From contig OX031059.1 of the NCBI GenBank assembly GCA_943736015.1, forward strand, positions 18,166,001-18,230,000: a DNA stretch of 64,000 nucleotides, in the 5' to 3' direction. The notes under the pieces are model-generated. The model searched no databases and was not told the origin of the DNA. It saw nothing but the letters and a program-made list of their open reading frames with translations. This stretch comes from Tridacna crocea (lineage: Eukaryota; Mollusca; Bivalvia; Cardiida; Cardiidae). Of the stretch, positions 48,701 through 54,700 are shown piece by piece (the first letter of the stretch is position 1; each line of letters begins with the position of its first letter). A program made the position numbers and the translations under genes.

Positions 48701-51700
48701 ATAGGGATGGATAGAAAACATATAGGGAAAAGGAGAAAATTCAGGTTCCAACATTTTCTCCTTTCACAACAGTGTTTTTAAATGGCCTCTTTCTCAGGGT
48801 AGTTAAAATTCGGGATAGTGTGTTAAAAAGTTAGCCTTTAAAGCACAGAATAAGAGCAAAAACATTAAACAAATATGAACCCAAATGAGTGCAATATTAT
48901 GGTTGCTTTAGTCTATAGTGTTTCAGTAGAGTGGGCAGTGTAGATCAAAGATCAGACTGCAGTTTTTGTTGCAGTCTGACCTTGACCTGTATTAGTCACA
49001 AATGCATCTATGGTTGTAATAGGTGCTTCAACCCTTAACTTGCTGAATAACTTAAATGAATCTTTCAAGCAGATAGTAAAACGCAAATGTTGCTATTTTA
49101 GAGTTATCAGGGGTGGGTAAACATCTCCTGATTGGAAAGTGTATTTCAAAGATCAGAAAGTCTGCAGGTTTCTTGCAGTCTGATAGGTCCTTGTGTCATC
49201 TTTAACCCTTTCCCAAACAAGCCCTGGTTTTTACGTGTCTGCAGTAAAAGCCTTTTGAAAACACTGTGGGAAAAGGAGAAACTGCTCGTAACGAGCAATT
49301 TCTCCTTTTCCCACAGTGTTTTCTACCCTTTTTGAGAACTTTCTGCCATTATCTCCAAATCTAAAATTGTCATTTGCAAACTCTTTTGGTTTGGATGAGT
49401 CCAAAATTTCTCGTTTGGGAAAGGGTTAACACTGTAGGGATTACCCCTTTCCCAAACAGCAAATTTTAGACCTACCCAAACTGAAAGAGTTTTCAGATGA
49501 CAATTGTTAAGTTGATGGAAATAGCAGAAAGTTCTTGAAATTGGTTGCAAACACTGTGGGAAAAGAAGAAATTGCTTGTTTCGAGCAATTTCTCCTTTTC
49601 CCCCCAGTGTTTTCAAAAGACTTGTACAGCAGACGCGTAAAAATAAGGGCTTGTTTGGGAAAGGGTCAAGGGATAATAGCTAGTAAGAGATTACCTGGAC
49701 GTTTGAAACTGCTCAGTTTACTCTGTATGGCACTTAATCCAGAAGAAAGCATGTTCCTTGATGACGGCACAGAGTTTAGGCTAGAATTACTGCCAGATGT
49801 CTCAGACAGGGTAAGACGTATCTCAGGAATGCTGTCTACTCCAATCCGGCTCTGATCAAATGCCATCTGTGTTGTTAAACTAGGATCTGCCTCTTTTGCA
49901 ATAAGCCCACCGTACTGTCTTTTATTCTGAATCAAAACAAGGAGGCCCAAATGAAAAATTGTGATAAAAAATAAACGCACTTGTAAGAGACAGATCAGGA
50001 CATGTGGAGTATTCTAATCATAAACACACTATATCTTTCAATGTATACCAAACAACAAAATTTTAGACTTGCTCAAGTTGAAAGCAAATGCAGACGACAA
50101 ATGAGAAGTACTCAAAACCTAAAATTTTTCTTTCAAAGGGTAAAATCATTCTGGGAAAAAGAGAAAATGCTGGTTACCTGTATTTTCTCCTCTCCCACAA
50201 TGTTTTCAAAGGGCTTTTATGCCACTTATATGCATAGGGCTGTATCATGAATGGAGAGGCATTTGCCGGTATTATGCCTGTTTGTCACTCTGAAAAGTTT
50301 TTCTGTAGAAAACTTACAAGAGGATGTGCTTCCATTTCCTATTTTCTACAATACAAAGGAAATTTTTTGAAATAGTGAACAGTTTATTTCTTCAACTTCA
50401 CTAGTAAAAATCACAAAAACTTAGCAAAATGACAACTGTGAAATCATGTACCGGTAATATTAAAAATGTTCAACACACTGAGCAAGTATGCATTTCCTTC
50501 AAGGTGAGTATTGTTTAGCCGGATTTGCGGCCTCCTCAAGCCCGCAGAAGAAAAACGCAGCGTAAATGCTTGCGTGTCTGAAAACGCAAACATTTTTTGA
50601 TTTGAACATTTCCTGGTTTACAGTACTCATTTACCCTTAAGGTGCAAATCATAACATGCTGACCTTTTGCGATTAGTATAGATCAAGATCAGACTGCACA
50701 GAACATGGAGCCTGATCAATGATCTACACTGTCCAATGGGGATATAACTTTGAAATAGCAACACAGTCATGGGTTTTTACTTCTGTATAAGAGGAAATAC
50801 TTTTGTGATTTCACGAATTTAAGAAATTTGAAAACTTTTCTGTTCCCTTAACCACACATGTACCAATATATAACAAGTGTCCTGTATTTGCAATCATTTC
50901 TGTATGCAAAATATCTGTAATCATTCGCAAGCTGTTCGACACATGTATATATTAATGTATACTGTATGTGCTTAAAAGTTTCATTTCACTTACTTAGTAA
51001 CCCTTTAACAGACAATCCCAGTTTTTACGACATGGAGGAAGAAGCATTCTGAAAACATTGTGGGTAAAGGAGAAAATGCTTGTAACCAGCATTTTCTCCT
51101 TTTCCCACAATATTTCCTACTCCAGTAAAGTCAAGTTCCAATTTTATAGTCATGTTTATTTTGTCGTCTGCAAATGCTTTTAACTTGGACAATTCTAAAA
51201 GTTTGTCGTACGGTAAAGAGTTAACTGAAGAACACTAGGGGAAATTACTCTTTGAAACCCAAAATACTAGTACTCTCCATAGCCATGACCTCAACAAGAT
51301 CATGTGACTTGCCATTTTCCTTTTCAAAAAAAATCCTGAATATGAAACTTTAGATTCATTACATACAATCATGTTCAAAGATAATGAAATATTGTGAGGA
51401 ACAGTGGAGCAGTAAGTTATACCATTTGTGGCCTCAGTACACCTGAGTTTAAAGCTGGAAATCCCCTTGACAAATTAAACATTTTACGTTTGTTCTGCAA
51501 AGCTTGCAGCCAATACATCATATTGTGTCGAGTACCAGCATCCAAAAACACATCTTTTCCATCCGTCCTATTCAAGAAAAGAGCATATGTGTGTATTCTG
51601 GTGAAAAAAAAATTACAACCAAAGTTTTTCCAGATGCCCTGCCTCTTTGAATTTGGAAACACCTTCTTTCCTCCCATTTTTAACATTTTGACAAACAACA

Positions 51701-54700
51701 ACGTGTTTTTACTCTTCCAAGCTGAAAACATTTGCAGAAAACAAAATTAACAAGACTTGAAAATAGATGTTGTCTGGGAAGGGAAGAATACATTGTAAGG
51801 AACTCAGCTACATCCTCAGGTGGTGGTAGTTGGGGATTGTTTCTGTTAGAGTCATTATATAGCAAAGGTTAAATGTTGTTTTAAGTTTCATTCAATACAT
51901 AAAGCCTTATGGGAGTAATAAAGAAACCATGAAAACTAAATAGGAGAACTGTCGGTAGGATATAACAGAATTGACCTTTCTGCCGATTTTGATTGACAGG
52001 TCTACCAACGTCTTATCAGACAATGAAAACTCAATACAGGGCGTAATGTAAACAAAAAAGTCTGACACAATTTCTGGTTAGCTTGTCAGGCTTGACAACC
52101 AATATAGCTTATTACTAAGGGGGGCGCGCCAAACTCGCATTTACAGAAAGGTTAATTGTTGTCAAAAAGCACACTCCAAATACATATAGACTTAACACAA
52201 TGTGAAGTCTGATTTAACTTATAGTTCTATACTGTCCTCTATGTTCTCAATGAATTTCAAGATATAAAAATATCACAGATTTTCCAATATCAAAATTAAA
52301 TTCCTGTTAAAGCCCCAATTGCAGCCAAAAGTGAAGAAAGCGTTGGCTAAAATGCATTCAAATCAAAACCATATCATATCAAAGTATGGAAAGCTGACAA
52401 TCTGTTATTGTTAAGTCTGTCCAAGAATTAGTCCATGGTAGTCAAATAAACTATAAAAGTAGGTCAAAAGTTGTCATGTCACTTTTGTTTCCCTTTGAAA
52501 ATTATTCGGCCAGTGACTAACACTTGGACAATAAAAGATTGTCATCCTCACAATAATTTCTACATTTTTAAAAGATACCAATTTAAACTTCAAAATATGA
52601 CTTTAACTCTGCTTTGTTCACTTTAGGTTGCTGTTGAGGCTTTAGCCTTTTCCCACCCAATCCTGCAAAGAAACAATCCTTGGGAATTAGCTTTTTAAAA
52701 CACTGGCATAATTATAGCAATTTCCCCTGTTTTCACACCATTATCTATACTCTCAGAGACAAGGATTTTCATCAACGAAGTCACATATGGTTTGTAACAT
52801 GCGAAAAGGGGCCTTTGGAAATTTGGATGAAATGTCATCTCGGATCAGCCTGCGCAGTCCCCGCTGGCTAATCCGAGATGACACTTTCCGTTTTTATGTG
52901 ATTTTCTGTTTTGTGCAAGCCCACTGTATCACAAAATCCAATGTAGTCATAAAGGGCCATTTTTGATCTAACACGACACTTTACCTAACTGTCCAAACGC
53001 CCCTATGTATGTGTTGCAAGCCGTATAATCTGTGATCTGCAACTAATTTGGATTTGGACACAGGTAGAATTTTGTTGTCCGGTAAAAAGATAAAGGCATG
53101 CCTAAATTTGCAAACACAAATTTATAATCAATTATTTCAAAGCTTCTCACTTAATCTCAAATATTCCTGGTCTGTCAATGTTCCCTCCATCAAAATAAAA
53201 TGAAGCAGTGTCAATGTTGAAATCTCCCACAGGACAGAGGTCATCTGGATGCCTGAAATGTTGAAAGACTGTTGATGTATCCACTTTATCATTTTAGTTA
53301 AGTTCATATCATATAGAAGATAATTGTCTGTTTCTTTGTATGATCGAAATTTCTTGCATCAATGAAAAGCGAAGGCTTTATTTTCATGAGTGAAAACATG
53401 TGCTTTGCATTTCATAAGATGAAAGAAATTTCAGTCATCACTGAAACAAACAATTGTCATATTTCTTTAATTGTCATCACTTTAACATTTCTTTTTACAT
53501 CAAATTTCTTCCTCATCCTGAAAAATATGTACACTTTTCATGCAAAATAGATCTTTTCAACCTAGTCTAATATGAACTAACTGCAATAATGATATCAATA
53601 GTGATGCTGATTACATTGTAAAACGTGACATTCACCCATTCATGTTCTATAAATATTTGTGATATGTCAAAAATAAAAATATATTATTTGCCTGTGTTAA
53701 TATAACATTCACGGTGAATTATAAGGATATAATTCTCTATTCTAACATAACGTGATTTCGGCTCTATAAACAATGTGCAATGAAAGCATGGTAAAATCTA
53801 TGTTATTCCATATAGGGTGACGTCATTCTATGTAGAGTGACATCATTCTGTATGAAGTAATAGTATCAAATAGTACCCAATCAATAACTTCCACAGTATG
53901 ATTAGCTAATCATATGGAAAAAGGGACACCTGGTCTCTAGGTCTATCTATCCACTCCCCCCTTTTGAGTTAACAACTTCAAGTTTGAAGTAAAAATTTTT
54001 TGGTAAGAACAGTGATACTACAAGATGTCAAAGTTTTTTCTCCACATTGATGGTGCTAATGTCACCAGAAATGTGATAATAACTTGCCATCCTTTTTATG
54101 AAAAAAAAGCCTAGCTAGAAATCACAGTGTAAATAGAAATTATTATCCTGAAACCAAAAAATCTAATTCATTTACTTTTTTCAGTAAGTATAAGTTACCA
54201 AAACTACTGTAAGACATATACATCCTTTCATAAAAAAAGATTTTAGATTTAGAAATTTAGATTTTATCCGTTGAAACCTTAAAAAAGAATAGAATCTGAA
54301 AGTTGGCATTGCAAGAAGGAAACACAAGAGGGCTGCTTTGGGGTGCAAATGCTGGGTTGCAGATGCTTAATTTTCAATGAAACTTAGAAAAAGGAGCATA
54401 ACTTTGTGAACAAGACTTGATGGTTAGCTACCCTTGTTGTATGGGCTCCCCTTTTGATAGGGAACAATTTGTCCAATTTTAAAGTTTTTCTTCTCAACAG
54501 CCAAGCTAATAAGAAAAACACAGAGATAAAATATTGAAACAGTGAGAAGACTAGCCACAGAAAGCACCTTATAACCCTAGTACAGATAACTGTCCCCAAA
54601 GGCGATGTTACTTTTTGACTGGTCGCCTCTGGGTACAGAGACAATCCAGACAAAATCAGTTAAAAGTTCCGCACTGACCTTGTGTGCAAGTTTTGAAATC

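Noticed and set aside
51437-51567. Shorter TBC1D2-like exon 3 ending at TCAG|GTGTAC
   Set aside because: It would leave exon 4 out of frame with an early stop; the ATG|GTATAA donor keeps the frame open.
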